64,000 nt of DNA from JAUVXJ01 sp964433755 (GTDB lineage Bacteria; Chloroflexota; Anaerolineae; UBA7937; B3-Chlor), in NCBI GenBank assembly GCA_964433755.1, contig CAYSSR010000001.1, positions 992,001-1,056,000 on the forward strand. Direction: 5' to 3'. The position numbers and the translations under genes were made by a program. Below are positions 8,437 through 17,911 of the stretch, piece after piece (the first letter of the stretch is position 1; every line of letters starts with the position of its first letter). A model generated the notes under the pieces. The model made no database searches. It saw nothing but the letters and a program-made list of their open reading frames with translations, and was not told where the DNA came from.

Positions 8437-10386
8437 CTATTCTTGGCCGGCGACTGGCAGGTCGAAGTAGTATGCCAGGATCTCAGCGGCCATGGGTACG
8501 GACACCAGGCTGCCTTCGCCGCCACCCTCGACGAAGACGACGAGAGCGATTTCCGGATCGTCGTAAGGGGCGAAGGCGGTGAACCACGCGTGCGTCGGCA
8601 GGTTGCCTTCCCAATCGCGCTGACCGGGGAACTCGGCGGTCCCGGTCTTGCCGGCCACGGCTACTCCGCCAAGGTTTGCCGACATGGCCGTGCCGTGCGT
8701 CACCGCGGCTCGCATCCCCTCTCTGACCATGGCCAGGCTCTCGTCCGAGACGGGTACGCTGCGGACGAGACGGGGAGTGAAAGCTCTGACGACGTTTCCG
8801 TCGGCGTCCCTGATCTCGCGGACTACCTGTGGTCTGTAGAGTTCTCCTCCGTTCGCCACGGCCGCGGTTGCGTTCAGGATCTGGAGAGGGGTGGTCAGTA
8901 TGAACCCCTGTCCGATGGCTGCATTGTAGGTGTCCCCGGTGACCCACGTCTCACCGTACGTCAAGCGCTTCCAGGTCGCGTCAGGGACCAGCCCTCCGGT
9001 CTCGCCAGGCAGGTCCACACCCGTGGGTTCGCCGAGACCGAAGTAGAGAGCGTACTGCGCCAGAGCAGCCTGGCCGATTCCCTCAAACTCGCCATAGCCA
9101 CCGGCAAGTACTCCGAAGTAGATGTCGCACGACTGTGCGATCGCCTCCACCATGCTGATGGAGTGATGTCCGGTTTTCAACCAGCAGTTGAAGGCCTGGG
9201 CCAATTCCGGGTCGTCTGGTGCAAAACGATGGGGGATCCAGATTGTGCCTGGGCAGAAGATGGTCGAGCTGCGAGTAACGGTGCCTTGCTGCAAGCCGGC
9301 AGCGGCTGTAACGACCTTGAACGTGGATCCAGGGGGATACTGGCCGCTGATGGCGTGATTGACAAGGGGGTGGCGTGGGTCGTCACTCAGGAGGGCGTAG
9401 TCTTCCTCGGCGATGCCGCCGATGAACAGATTGGCATCGTAGGAGGGCAACGAGACCATGGCCAGGATCTCGCCGTTCCGAGGGTCCATAGCCACCACGA
9501 CACCAGACTCGGAGCCGGCATCTCTGATTCCTTGCTCCAGTATCTCGGTGATGGTTGCTTGCAGATCGGCGTCGAGAGTGAGGACAAGGTTGTGGCCTGG
9601 CAGCGGATCCACCTGAGTGCCGATAGTCTGCAGCTCACGACCAGTCACGTCCACCTCGACGTGACTCTGCCCTTTGTCACCTCGCAACTCGTCTTCGTAG
9701 GCTAGCTCCACGCCGGTCAGTCCCACGATGTCGTTTGCATCGTAGTCGGAATCCCCGTCGCCGACGTAGCTATCGAGTTCCTGCTCAGGTATGTGGCCAA
9801 CGTAGCCGGTGATGTGAGCGAAGAGGGTGCCTGAGATGTACTCTCTCAGTGGTTCGATCTCCACGATGACGCCTGGCAGTTGGAGACGCTGTTCTTCGAT
9901 GATGAACGCCGTCTCCCGCGCGACGTTGGACTTGACCCTCACCGGGGTGAATGGCGCATCCCTGCCGGCCTCGAGGCGCTCCTTCAACTGTGGCTCCGGT
10001 TCGTAACCCTCAGCCTCCGCCAGAGAACTCCGATCCACGTCCTCGGTCTCATACCTGCTCACATCACTGCTGCTGATGGGGACATCCAGCAAGGTGGACA
10101 GGTACTGGAGGACGCGGTCCTCGTCTTCCTCCGGCAAGTCGGCAGGTACAATGGACACCGCGAAGCTGGGTACGTTCCCGGCCAGAAGGCGGCCCTCTCG
10201 GTCGTAGATGACGCCTCTGGGAGCATCGATGGACGTGAGGCGGAAGCGATTGCCGGCTGCCATCTCTGCATACTCATCGCCCTGGACGATCTGTAGTTGC
10301 CAGGTCTGGAAGGCCAGCGCGGCAAAGGCCACGACCACGAAGACTCGAAAGATGATGACTTTGATGTTGGGTGGCCTTGTTTCCAT
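8437..10386 (-). CDS. mrdA: Penicillin-binding protein 2 (peptidoglycan D,D-transpeptidase)
   Basis: A 649-residue class B PBP that cross-links side-wall peptidoglycan with RodA. It has a short cytoplasmic start, one TM helix (about 9-29), the dimerisation region from about 50, and the transpeptidase domain from about 260. Active-site motifs are PPGSTFK (Ser354, Lys357), SCD (419-421, the usual form of SxN in this family) and KTGT (580-583). It heads mrdA-minC-minD-minE-rodA. The TATAAT of its candidate promoter ends only 10 bases before the ATG, so the mRNA may be nearly leaderless. No SD is visible. Confidence 0.95.
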   Translation of the reverse strand: METRPPNIKVIIFRVFVVVAFAALAFQTWQLQIVQGDEYAEMAAGNRFRLTSIDAPRGVIYDREGRLLAGNVPSFAVSIVPADLPEEDEDRVLQYLSTLLDVPISSSDVSRYETEDVDRSSLAEAEGYEPEPQLKERLEAGRDAPFTPVRVKSNVARETAFIIEEQRLQLPGVIVEIEPLREYISGTLFAHITGYVGHIPEQELDSYVGDGDSDYDANDIVGLTGVELAYEDELRGDKGQSHVEVDVTGRELQTIGTQVDPLPGHNLVLTLDADLQATITEILEQGIRDAGSESGVVVAMDPRNGEILAMVSLPSYDANLFIGGIAEEDYALLSDDPRHPLVNHAISGQYPPGSTFKVVTAAAGLQQGTVTRSSTIFCPGTIWIPHRFAPDDPELAQAFNCWLKTGHHSISMVEAIAQSCDIYFGVLAGGYGEFEGIGQAALAQYALYFGLGEPTGVDLPGETGGLVPDATWKRLTYGETWVTGDTYNAAIGQGFILTTPLQILNATAAVANGGELYRPQVVREIRDADGNVVRAFTPRLVRSVPVSDESLAMVREGMRAAVTHGTAMSANLGGVAVAGKTGTAEFPGQRDWEGNLPTHAWFTAFAPYDDPEIALVVFVEGGGEGSLVSVPMAAEILAYYFDLPVAGQE

Positions 10387-10396
10387 ACGTCATCCC

Positions 10397-10425
10397 ATTA
10401 TACGTGAGAGGCGAGCCCACTACAA
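10397..10425 (-). promoter_or_regulatory. Candidate promoter of the mrdA-min-rodA operon
   Basis: The minus strand has TTGTAG (10425-10420), a 17-base spacer and a perfect TATAAT (10402-10397). The predicted start point lies about four bases before the mrdA ATG at 10386, giving an almost leaderless message. A TTATGTAAA motif, oriented with mrdA, lies about 85 bases further upstream (10501-10509). Confidence 0.6.
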
Positions 10426-10512
10426 GAGGCGAACGTGATCGTCCCAGATGTAGTGCTTGCCCAAGGAACGTACACTAGATGTGATATTCCAGGATCGCTG
10501 TTTACATAAGAG

Positions 10513-13500
10513 CTAGGGGACAATCTCTATGAGGTCCAGGATCAGGCTTTCGGAGGTGGGATCGCCAGAGTCGTCGAGAAGGTAGAGGCGCTCCATAGTG
10601 CGCAGGAGGTAGACTCCAATCTCGAGTCGGTAGAGGCCCAGAGGTGCCTGTGAATCCGTCCAGACGGTGTGAGGATCGACCACCACCTCCATCTCTGTCC
10701 ACTGGGTGGTGGGGTGGGTACCCCTTGCGGGTTGGATGTCCTCCTGTCCCCAGATGCGGTCCTTGTCGTCCAGTATGTGGACAAACACTGTGTAGTCCTC
10801 ATCCATTGAGGCGAGGGCCTCCCAGGTCAGGGTGAGCTGTAGAGCTTCCCCTCGGCGCACCTGCACGTTGTGTATCTCGTAGTCGACCAGCCACATCTTG
10901 TCCTCGAAGTTGGCCGGCAGGTGCTCCGCATCCGGAGGCGGTACGGGTATGGGCTGTATGGTCAGAGCCGTCAGCAGGGCGCTAGATCGTTCGCTGGCTA
11001 GCCAGCCTCGGGTCACAGGAAGCAGGCGGTCGGCAGGGGGGTCGCGCAGCGCAACCTGCAACTGGAGCACGGAAGAAGTCGTCTCAGGGATGGTGATCGA
11101 CAGCGTTTCCAGGAGGCTTTCGCCCTGCGCCCAGCCCGAAGCGGGGTTCTCTCCGGAAAACCAAGGCTGCTCGGCGTGCCACACGGGAGTTCCGTCTGTC
11201 TCCGTCAGCTCCAGAAGCACGTCGTAGTCCGAGGCGACATCGCCGATCCTCTGCCAGTACAGGGTGAGGGGGAGCTGACGCCCGGGGGCTGCTGTGGTGG
11301 GAGAATCGTATCCCAGCAGTAGAACCTCGTCGTCGAAAACGCTCTGCAGGTGGTGCTCAGGAGACGGCGACCAGGTGGGTGACGAAGCGACTGTGATCTC
11401 TGCGATGCTCACGTAGCCGTCCTCGGCGCCATGCACTCGAAGGGGGTCGTCGCTGAGGGGAATGAATAGTCCCACCTGGAGGCTGTACGTGCCAGGCGGC
11501 AGCAAGCCGGATAGCTCAAGTTCGTGGTAGTCGCTGATGATTTCCCCAGGACGCCACGCGCCCGTGGGGTACAGACCATTGACCGGTGAGTCACCCTTGG
11601 TCTCTATCCAAACGTGTCCGCCGGGGCTCACGACTCGCAATCGAACGTCGTGGTTACGGCGGACCCTGTTCGATGCCTGCCAGTAAAGGGTCAAGCGTAG
11701 CGTGTCAGCTCGGTCCAGCTCGCCCGCGTCCAGACGATAGCCTTTCAGCCCTACGCTTCGCCCGAAGGAGACGTCCAACTGAGAAACGTCCGCGGGCACC
11801 TGGAGGAGGGGCTCGGTGCTGACCTGTACGAGCGGGCCAATAGAGCGCAGGTGATACGTGCTTTCGAGACCGGGCACGAAACGGGCCAGGAACACCGGGC
11901 TACCCTCGCTCAGCAGTCTGTCCACCTCGGCACGGTAGGTAGTTTCGTCAGAGAAGACGCCGGTCTCCGTATCTGGACGTATGCCTCCTACCCTCTGGAG
12001 GTAGTGCAGGGGAGCCATCTTCTCGCTGTCAGCGAGTATGACGGCGCCGGTGGGGAGGTCTTGCTGGAGCGCATACAGCCCCCAGTCGCGTGACGAGTAC
12101 GCTTGACTCTTGTCCACTTTGGGAAGGTTCGTCCACAGCAGGGCCAGCGGCAGGAGGCCTGCCAGAGTCAAGGTTGCTGACCTCGTGAGCTGGACACGTA
12201 CCGAGGGTAGTGCTCTGCCCCAGCGCGTCAGCAGAGTGTTGGCCACTCCGCGCAGTGCCGAGAGACCGATGCCCAGCGCTATGGCGACGACCAGATAAGC
12301 GGGGATGAGGAACAAGGAGACGTCGGGGACGTCGTAGCTCAGCCCGAACGCGGCGTAGCCACCAAGAGCCAACAGCAGGAACACGCCCTCTTTCCAGCCG
12401 GACCTGTCACGCAGGCCTCCGGGGTTCCACGCGAGCGAGACGACGCCTATCGTGGCCAGTACCAAGGCTGGAACGGAATACTGATCCAGTAGGCTGCGCA
12501 GCAGGATGGTCAGGCGCTGCGCATTGTGGAGAACGGCAGACCATTGCAGTGCCGCAGCGAACTGCGTGCCCAGAACGAGGTCCGAAAACTGGCGCCAGGT
12601 CATGGGCTGCCCGTGTATCTGCCACCAGCGAACCGGGATGTACAGGTGCACGACGACGAGAGGGGCGAGGAAGGCACAGAGGCCAGCCAGGAGCAGCCTG
12701 GGGCGTGGCGGGCGCTTCGATCGGTGAAGAATCACGTACGCGGCGATGGCTGGTGCCAGGAGCAGCATGGTGCGATGGTGTGTGAGGCTGAGGCCATAGA
12801 CGAGACAGGTCAGAATGAGGAGGATGGATGCGCGGTCTGTCCTGGTCCACCGCCACACGCGAGAGTTGGTTCCCAGGCGTTTCTGGGTCTCCAGGGGATT
12901 CTCGGTGGATTCCTGCTCCGCATGAACGAAGCGCAGCAAAAGGTAAACCATCGAGCAGACGAACAGCGCGTTGAGGGCGTAGACCTCTGCTTCCACGGCC
13001 TGTGACCAGAACGCGTAGCTGAATGCGAAGCACAGAGCGGCAAGCGCGGAGGAGGATCGATCGGCAGTGAGGTGGTTGATCGTGACGTATAGCACCAGCA
13101 CCGTCAACGATGCGAAGAGTGCCGAGGAGAGATTGACCCGATAGGCCACGTCGCCGAAGGGAAGCAAGGTGAAGAGCTTGCCTAGCATGATGTACAACGG
13201 GTATCCGGTGGGATGAGCGATGCCCAGCTCGTACGACAGGACCTGGAACTCGAAGGTGTCGTGCTGGCCGACGGTGGGGGCTAGAGTCCGCAGGTAGAGT
13301 GCCAGCGGCAGGACGAACACAAGAACCGGGACGATCACCTTCTTCCAGGTGCCCCTTGAGTAGCGGGCTACTGCCAGCGTCGCCGCCAGCAGAAGTGCTC
13401 CTGCCACGAGGACGCCTGTCCGCAGCGGGTCGACGCCTGGCTGAAAGAGACATAGTGCTGTGAGCAGCAGAGGTAGGTACAGCAATACTGTAGACAGAGC

Positions 13501-13722
13501 TCCCGGCTCGTCTCGGGAGCGCCTGAGAAGCAGGAGAGCGGACAGCGTCAGCAGTGCAGCCACCGCCAAGGAGATGATAGCCGTCGGGATCCACTCGTAG
13601 AGGAGCGCAGTGTAGCTGAAGAAGCTTTCGGCGAGCCAGCGGCACACGCTTGCGCCCAGGCCAACACCTACCACGAATACGAAAGCCAGGGCGCTGATGT
13701 CACGACGTGTGATCCGACGCAT
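10513..13722 (-). CDS. DUF2723-type multi-pass membrane protein with three C-terminal beta-sandwich modules
   Basis: A 1069-residue protein. Several N-terminal helices lead into a DUF2723 (TMEM260/PMT-like) domain whose hallmark GQHDTFEFQ..IAHPTGYPLYIM falls at about 155-185, followed by more helices to about 540. Such GT-C-fold proteins are thought to transfer lipid-linked sugars outside the cell. The last ~450 residues hold three divergent ~100-residue beta modules (pattern: L-T-L-Y-W-Q..D-Y-x-V...P..W..G-E..L-Q-V-G-L), also present in the gene just upstream. Its ATG abuts that gene's stop (TAGATG). Substrate unknown; envelope glycosylation is an inference. Confidence 0.82.
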   Translation of the reverse strand: MRRITRRDISALAFVFVVGVGLGASVCRWLAESFFSYTALLYEWIPTAIISLAVAALLTLSALLLLRRSRDEPGALSTVLLYLPLLLTALCLFQPGVDPLRTGVLVAGALLLAATLAVARYSRGTWKKVIVPVLVFVLPLALYLRTLAPTVGQHDTFEFQVLSYELGIAHPTGYPLYIMLGKLFTLLPFGDVAYRVNLSSALFASLTVLVLYVTINHLTADRSSSALAALCFAFSYAFWSQAVEAEVYALNALFVCSMVYLLLRFVHAEQESTENPLETQKRLGTNSRVWRWTRTDRASILLILTCLVYGLSLTHHRTMLLLAPAIAAYVILHRSKRPPRPRLLLAGLCAFLAPLVVVHLYIPVRWWQIHGQPMTWRQFSDLVLGTQFAAALQWSAVLHNAQRLTILLRSLLDQYSVPALVLATIGVVSLAWNPGGLRDRSGWKEGVFLLLALGGYAAFGLSYDVPDVSLFLIPAYLVVAIALGIGLSALRGVANTLLTRWGRALPSVRVQLTRSATLTLAGLLPLALLWTNLPKVDKSQAYSSRDWGLYALQQDLPTGAVILADSEKMAPLHYLQRVGGIRPDTETGVFSDETTYRAEVDRLLSEGSPVFLARFVPGLESTYHLRSIGPLVQVSTEPLLQVPADVSQLDVSFGRSVGLKGYRLDAGELDRADTLRLTLYWQASNRVRRNHDVRLRVVSPGGHVWIETKGDSPVNGLYPTGAWRPGEIISDYHELELSGLLPPGTYSLQVGLFIPLSDDPLRVHGAEDGYVSIAEITVASSPTWSPSPEHHLQSVFDDEVLLLGYDSPTTAAPGRQLPLTLYWQRIGDVASDYDVLLELTETDGTPVWHAEQPWFSGENPASGWAQGESLLETLSITIPETTSSVLQLQVALRDPPADRLLPVTRGWLASERSSALLTALTIQPIPVPPPDAEHLPANFEDKMWLVDYEIHNVQVRRGEALQLTLTWEALASMDEDYTVFVHILDDKDRIWGQEDIQPARGTHPTTQWTEMEVVVDPHTVWTDSQAPLGLYRLEIGVYLLRTMERLYLLDDSGDPTSESLILDLIEIVP

Positions 13723-16524
13723 CTACTTCACCGAGTCCACGACCAGGAGTTCGATCCAGCCGCCAGCCATGTCGACGTCGGGTGCCGCCTCTGATTGGAC
13801 CACGCGCCCATCGGCGTCGCAGACCGCAAGCTGAAGCCGGTATTGACCCTGGGGCAAATCCTTCGGGACGCGGATGGCGTGGTTGTCCCTGACGATCTCT
13901 CCCTTTTCCCAGGCGGTGGTGGGATACCTTCCTGCCGACGGCTCACTGGTACGCGAGAGCGCCACGTTGCCCTCGCTGTCCAGAAGGCGGACGGACACGC
14001 TATACCCCTGAGCCAGGCGCGCGTCGGCCATCCAGAACAGAGCGAGACGGTAGAAGTCGCCTGCGGGAAGGTAGTCTCGTTCGGACGAGTAGCCTAGCAG
14101 AGTCATGCCATTCTCGTATTCCACCGCGACCTGGCGCTGCATGTCGAGGTCCTCGACGGCGGGCGGAGTCTCGGGTCTGGTCACGGTTATCTGTTGCAGG
14201 AAGTACATCCCTGCCTCATGCCCCTGATCCTCGAGAATGGACAGCCGCATCATCGTGTCGGGGTCGTACAGGCCGACTCCAAGTGCATACTCTCCGGGCG
14301 GAGTGCCTGGTGGTATGTAGATCTGGTGCTGGTCTCTGTTGTACTCGTCAAGATCCCAAAGGTGCGTCGGGTAGCCGCCGGGGTTGAGACTGTCTTTCTG
14401 CGCGTAGATGTTCTTCTCTTCGTCGACGAGCTGTGCGAAGACGCTGAAGTCGCTCACCAGGCTCTGGCGGGCTTTCCAGTAGAGTACAACGTTCAAGGTG
14501 TCCCCCGGCTCAAGCGTCGCCGCAGACAGGTCGTACCCCATCAGCGTGACCTGGTCTGCGAAGTTGACTTGAAGGGGCGTTTGAGCGGCTTTCACGGTCA
14601 GACCGTCGAAGGCCCTTTTGAAGAAGGTGTCGTGGGTGTCTACGTATCCGATCTTGAGGACGAGGAGCGAGACGGCCATCGTGGACAGGGCAGCGGCACG
14701 GATAGTGCGCACGTCGCGTGGTGGCTCCTCTACGGGACGGTAGGTGTTGCCGGCTTGCGCCATGGTCGACCCTGGACTAGAAACCCTCCAGGGCACCCAT
14801 CCAAGGGCAGAGAGCGCCAACAACAAGACGAGGCTGGCTCCGCTGAGAAGCTTGGACAGAGTGTGGACGGGCATGTCTTGGAGCTGAACGTGGATGACGT
14901 GCTCTCCGGCGGGTACGCTTACGCTGACAAGACCCTGGCCCTCCGTCGGCGTCACATGCACTTCTTGCCCATCCACGTCGGCCTGCCAGGTCGGGAAGTA
15001 CAGCAGCTGGAACGTCGCCTGGAACTCCTGCAGTGCGTCGAGGGCCACTGTCATGGACGATGGCCCGTAGTGCGCGCTGGTCACGTGAGTCCCGTCAGGA
15101 AGGCTGCTCTGATCCAGCCTTTCGATCTGCGCTGACGATTGATACAGGCTCTCCAGGGGAGATGTGCTGGGTATCCAGGCGACCCAGGCTGGCAGGTACT
15201 CGCCAAAAGAGGTGGTGCCCAGGGTGCCCGTCCTTCGTTCGAACTCCATCATGTCAGCGAAAGAGGGGTCGAGCGACTGGTGGTCGTAGTAGGGCGGGTA
15301 GAGGAGTGGAAACGCCGACAGAACGACCACACCGCTGAGGCCCAGAGTGGCGAGGAAGGAGGGAGAGAAGGCTTTCGTGCGCTCGCCAAAGAGACGGACG
15401 GCCGCCCCGCACAGGAAGGCCACCAGTAGGCTTCCCAGGCGCAGGAAGCGGTGTGGGAAGACCAAGTGCTTCATCAAGGGGACACTCTCCCAGACAAAGG
15501 TGGACTGAGCCGAGACCAGAAAGATCACCACTGCCAGACCGATGAGGGCGACGATGAGGTGGGTTCGCTCGTCCTGCCGACGCAGTCTCCACAAACCAGC
15601 GATGGAAAGCACGGTCACAGCGACCAGCGCCGGACCGAGGCTGTTGGGGACATCAGGATTCATCAGACCTGCCTCGGCCATCGGTGGAGGGGAGAGCAGG
15701 TCGGAGATAGTGATGAAATGGGTGTGATAGTCCAGGTCCGGAGGAGTGATCATGCGATCGATCTGAATGAACCGGCGATCCCAGAGCGCGGGTATCCAGA
15801 AGAAGGAGGCGAGTCCAGCTCCCAACAGGATCGAGGCAGCCACGAGCACGATTCTGCGTTTCCTGTGGTCGGACGCGGTAAGCACGAGCGCGAGGGAATA
15901 GAAGAGGAGAAAGGGCGTGAATATGTAAGCTGCTGGATTGTGCGTCAGCAAACACGCCGCGAAGAGCAGGCTGGTGGCAACGAAGCTGGCAACACCTCTC
16001 TGGCGTACGAGCCGGGTCACGCTCCACAGGATCAGGGGGTACAGCACCATGGCCCAGGCGCCTGGCAGGTGGCCGCGGAACAGAATATCGTAGAGGTGGA
16101 ACGGGGCGTACACGTAGGCCAGCGCGGCCAGTATGCCGGCGTTGGAGCCGAAGGTCTCTTTCACGAAGAAGTACATAGCCACACCTGATGCCAGGAGGCT
16201 CAAGCCGAAGGACAGCAGGCTGCTGTGCACCAGAGTCAACCCCACGATATGGGCCACGTCCGTCAAGTAGTACGGCAAATGGGGGACGAAATCGAAGATA
16301 GGGTAGCCGTAACCGTAGAGGAGGTCGGGAGCCCAGCGGGGGAACAATACGAGCTGTCTCGCGAGAGTATCGATCTCCAACAAGCGGAAGAGGTGAAACA
16401 TGCCGTCGAAGCTGCGAGGAAGCTTCGATTGCCATAGGGGGACGGTAGCCGGCAGAGCCAGCAGACAGACAACGAGGGGCTCTGTGGCAGGCCTGGCCGC
16501 TCTGACGAGGCGGGTCCTTGTCAC
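13723..16524 (-). CDS. PTPS-related/YfhO-like polytopic membrane protein with two C-terminal beta-sandwich modules
   Basis: A 933-residue membrane protein. Residues about 20-560 form a GT-C-like polytopic region with the LPRSFDGMFHLFRLLEID and PRWAPDLLYGYGYPIFDF segments typical of the membrane domain misnamed '6-pyruvoyl-tetrahydropterin synthase-related'. A beta domain of the kind seen at the end of YfhO proteins follows (about 480-560), then another TM helix near 620. Two ~100-residue beta modules of the kind found in the downstream DUF2723 protein close the chain. The start is GTG with GAGAGG five bases upstream, 13 bases after mreD. Probably a glycosyltransferase or lipid-linked-sugar protein; substrate unknown. 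Confidence 0.78.
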   Translation of the reverse strand: MTRTRLVRAARPATEPLVVCLLALPATVPLWQSKLPRSFDGMFHLFRLLEIDTLARQLVLFPRWAPDLLYGYGYPIFDFVPHLPYYLTDVAHIVGLTLVHSSLLSFGLSLLASGVAMYFFVKETFGSNAGILAALAYVYAPFHLYDILFRGHLPGAWAMVLYPLILWSVTRLVRQRGVASFVATSLLFAACLLTHNPAAYIFTPFLLFYSLALVLTASDHRKRRIVLVAASILLGAGLASFFWIPALWDRRFIQIDRMITPPDLDYHTHFITISDLLSPPPMAEAGLMNPDVPNSLGPALVAVTVLSIAGLWRLRRQDERTHLIVALIGLAVVIFLVSAQSTFVWESVPLMKHLVFPHRFLRLGSLLVAFLCGAAVRLFGERTKAFSPSFLATLGLSGVVVLSAFPLLYPPYYDHQSLDPSFADMMEFERRTGTLGTTSFGEYLPAWVAWIPSTSPLESLYQSSAQIERLDQSSLPDGTHVTSAHYGPSSMTVALDALQEFQATFQLLYFPTWQADVDGQEVHVTPTEGQGLVSVSVPAGEHVIHVQLQDMPVHTLSKLLSGASLVLLLALSALGWVPWRVSSPGSTMAQAGNTYRPVEEPPRDVRTIRAAALSTMAVSLLVLKIGYVDTHDTFFKRAFDGLTVKAAQTPLQVNFADQVTLMGYDLSAATLEPGDTLNVVLYWKARQSLVSDFSVFAQLVDEEKNIYAQKDSLNPGGYPTHLWDLDEYNRDQHQIYIPPGTPPGEYALGVGLYDPDTMMRLSILEDQGHEAGMYFLQQITVTRPETPPAVEDLDMQRQVAVEYENGMTLLGYSSERDYLPAGDFYRLALFWMADARLAQGYSVSVRLLDSEGNVALSRTSEPSAGRYPTTAWEKGEIVRDNHAIRVPKDLPQGQYRLQLAVCDADGRVVQSEAAPDVDMAGGWIELLVVDSVK

Positions 16525-16537
16525 CGGTACCTCTCTT

Positions 16538-17038
16538 TCAGAGCTCCATTTCCTCAGGCAGGGTTCTCTGGTGAAGGCGGATCAAACCTCTGTACACCAG
16601 TGGCATCACCAGGCTGCCGAGCACCGCACTGGGCACGCTCACCCGGAGCAGCAGCTCCGGCCAGGCCACTGCGTGCCCAACGAGAGATAGCACGATCATC
16701 AGGAGACAGTCATGGACGATACTGGCCCCGAAAGCCAGACCCGAGGGGAACAGAGGGCTGGTGCGGTAGAGAGTCAGTTGGCCCAAGCTCGACAGGTAAG
16801 CGGTGGTGGTCAGCGACAGGGCGCACGTACCGAGGGGCAGGCCTGAGAGGAAATCAAGGCTCAGACCGCCCAAGAATCCCCAGACGATACCTTCTCTTGC
16901 TCCTCTGAGCAGACTCCAGGATACGACAACCAGAAGCATCAACGGCAGGCGCGCTTCTCCCAAGGAGAGGCGGAAGAGCACCGAGGACTGCACGAGCGCC
17001 ACGGCCGCCAGGAGTGGGATAACGGCATAGGTCTTGAT
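16538..17038 (-). CDS. mreD: Rod shape-determining protein MreD (apparent ATC start)
   Basis: A polytopic inner-membrane protein of the elongasome, 166 residues if started at ATC 17038. The first canonical start in frame (GTG 17002) would delete half of the first TM helix. The in-frame upstream residues KTYAVIPLLAAVALVQSS match the normal MreD N-terminus (basic residue, then helix ending in QSS). A GAGGTG SD sits seven bases before the ATC codon, and an in-frame TGA lies just upstream, limiting the choice. Either ATC is used or a base is miscalled. Conserved LGGLSLDFLSG and LPLGT segments follow. It lies 21 bases after mreC. Confidence 0.85.
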   Translation of the reverse strand: MKTYAVIPLLAAVALVQSSVLFRLSLGEARLPLMLLVVVSWSLLRGAREGIVWGFLGGLSLDFLSGLPLGTCALSLTTTAYLSSLGQLTLYRTSPLFPSGLAFGASIVHDCLLMIVLSLVGHAVAWPELLLRVSVPSAVLGSLVMPLVYRGLIRLHQRTLPEEMEL

Positions 17039-17059
17039 GGCAAATCACCTCGACGGTAC

Positions 17060-17896
17060 CTAGGGCTCGGCTTCGAACGCGATGGGCTGGAAGCTCGTGA
17101 GCACCATGACCATTTCCAAGCGTCCAAAATCGGCCGACGGTCGCACTATGGCCTCCTGGAATAGCTCGACATCGGTCTTCTGCACCTCGGTGACCTGGCC
17201 GATGATGAGCCGCGTGGGGAAGTTCCCTCCCAGGCCTGAGGTGAGGATCAGGTCGCCGGCCTTGATCTCCTCCGTCTGCTGAATGTATCGCATGACCAGT
17301 CCCTGACCCAGTTTGCCCTGTACCACACCCGTAGCGCGAGTGTCCTGTACCAGCGCGTTCACTGAACTACTGGGATCGGTGATGAGAAGGACTGTGGAGG
17401 AGTGAGAGGCGGTCTCGGTCACCCTGCCGACCAGTCCCCGATCGGTGAGCACGGGCATCCCGACACCGACTCCTTCGTCGGCCCCACGGTCGATGACGAG
17501 GTAGTTCGCCAGATTGCTGGGGTCTCGACCGATGACCTGGGCGGACAATAGTTCGAACGAGGGGTTGGCCTGCTTGAAGTTGAGTTGCTCCCGCAGGGTA
17601 ACGTTCTCGATCTCGGCCTCACGCAGTCGTACATTCTCGATGATCAACTGGTCCAGCAGCGTCTGGAGCTCTTCGTTCTCAGCTCGGCACGCCTCCATGT
17701 CGATGAATAGCTGGCGCGCCTCGGCGAAACGATTGGTCACTGAGGTGAGGGCCTGTTGCACCGGTGTGGTGATCTGGGCAACGAGGTCTTTGACGGGCTC
17801 GAGGCGGTCGGCGCGGTCAAGGATCAAAGTCAGCACGGCCAACGAGAGGAAAAGGAGGAGGAACAGCACGGTTCCTCCTCGCTGCATACGAGTCAA
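17060..17896 (-). CDS. mreC: Rod shape-determining protein MreC
   Basis: A 278-residue bitopic protein that links cytoplasmic MreB to periplasmic PBP2. It has a TM helix near residues 8-26, a coiled coil (about 60-105) and two beta-barrel domains containing AQVIGRDPSN, VIDRGADEGV, GMPVLTDRGLVGRV and the TSGLGGNFP loop. The TTG start at 17896 has AGGAGG five bases upstream, better placed than the ATG three codons later. It lies 15 bases after mreB and 21 before mreD. Confidence 0.94.
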   Translation of the reverse strand: MTRMQRGGTVLFLLLFLSLAVLTLILDRADRLEPVKDLVAQITTPVQQALTSVTNRFAEARQLFIDMEACRAENEELQTLLDQLIIENVRLREAEIENVTLREQLNFKQANPSFELLSAQVIGRDPSNLANYLVIDRGADEGVGVGMPVLTDRGLVGRVTETASHSSTVLLITDPSSSVNALVQDTRATGVVQGKLGQGLVMRYIQQTEEIKAGDLILTSGLGGNFPTRLIIGQVTEVQKTDVELFQEAIVRPSADFGRLEMVMVLTSFQPIAFEAEP

Positions 17897-17911
17897 GGCA
17901 GCCTCCTCCCC

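Noticed and set aside
8425..9705. 426-residue plus-strand open frame
   Set aside because: Antisense to mrdA, whose PBP motifs are intact; no SD or protein-like features. A by-product of high GC content.
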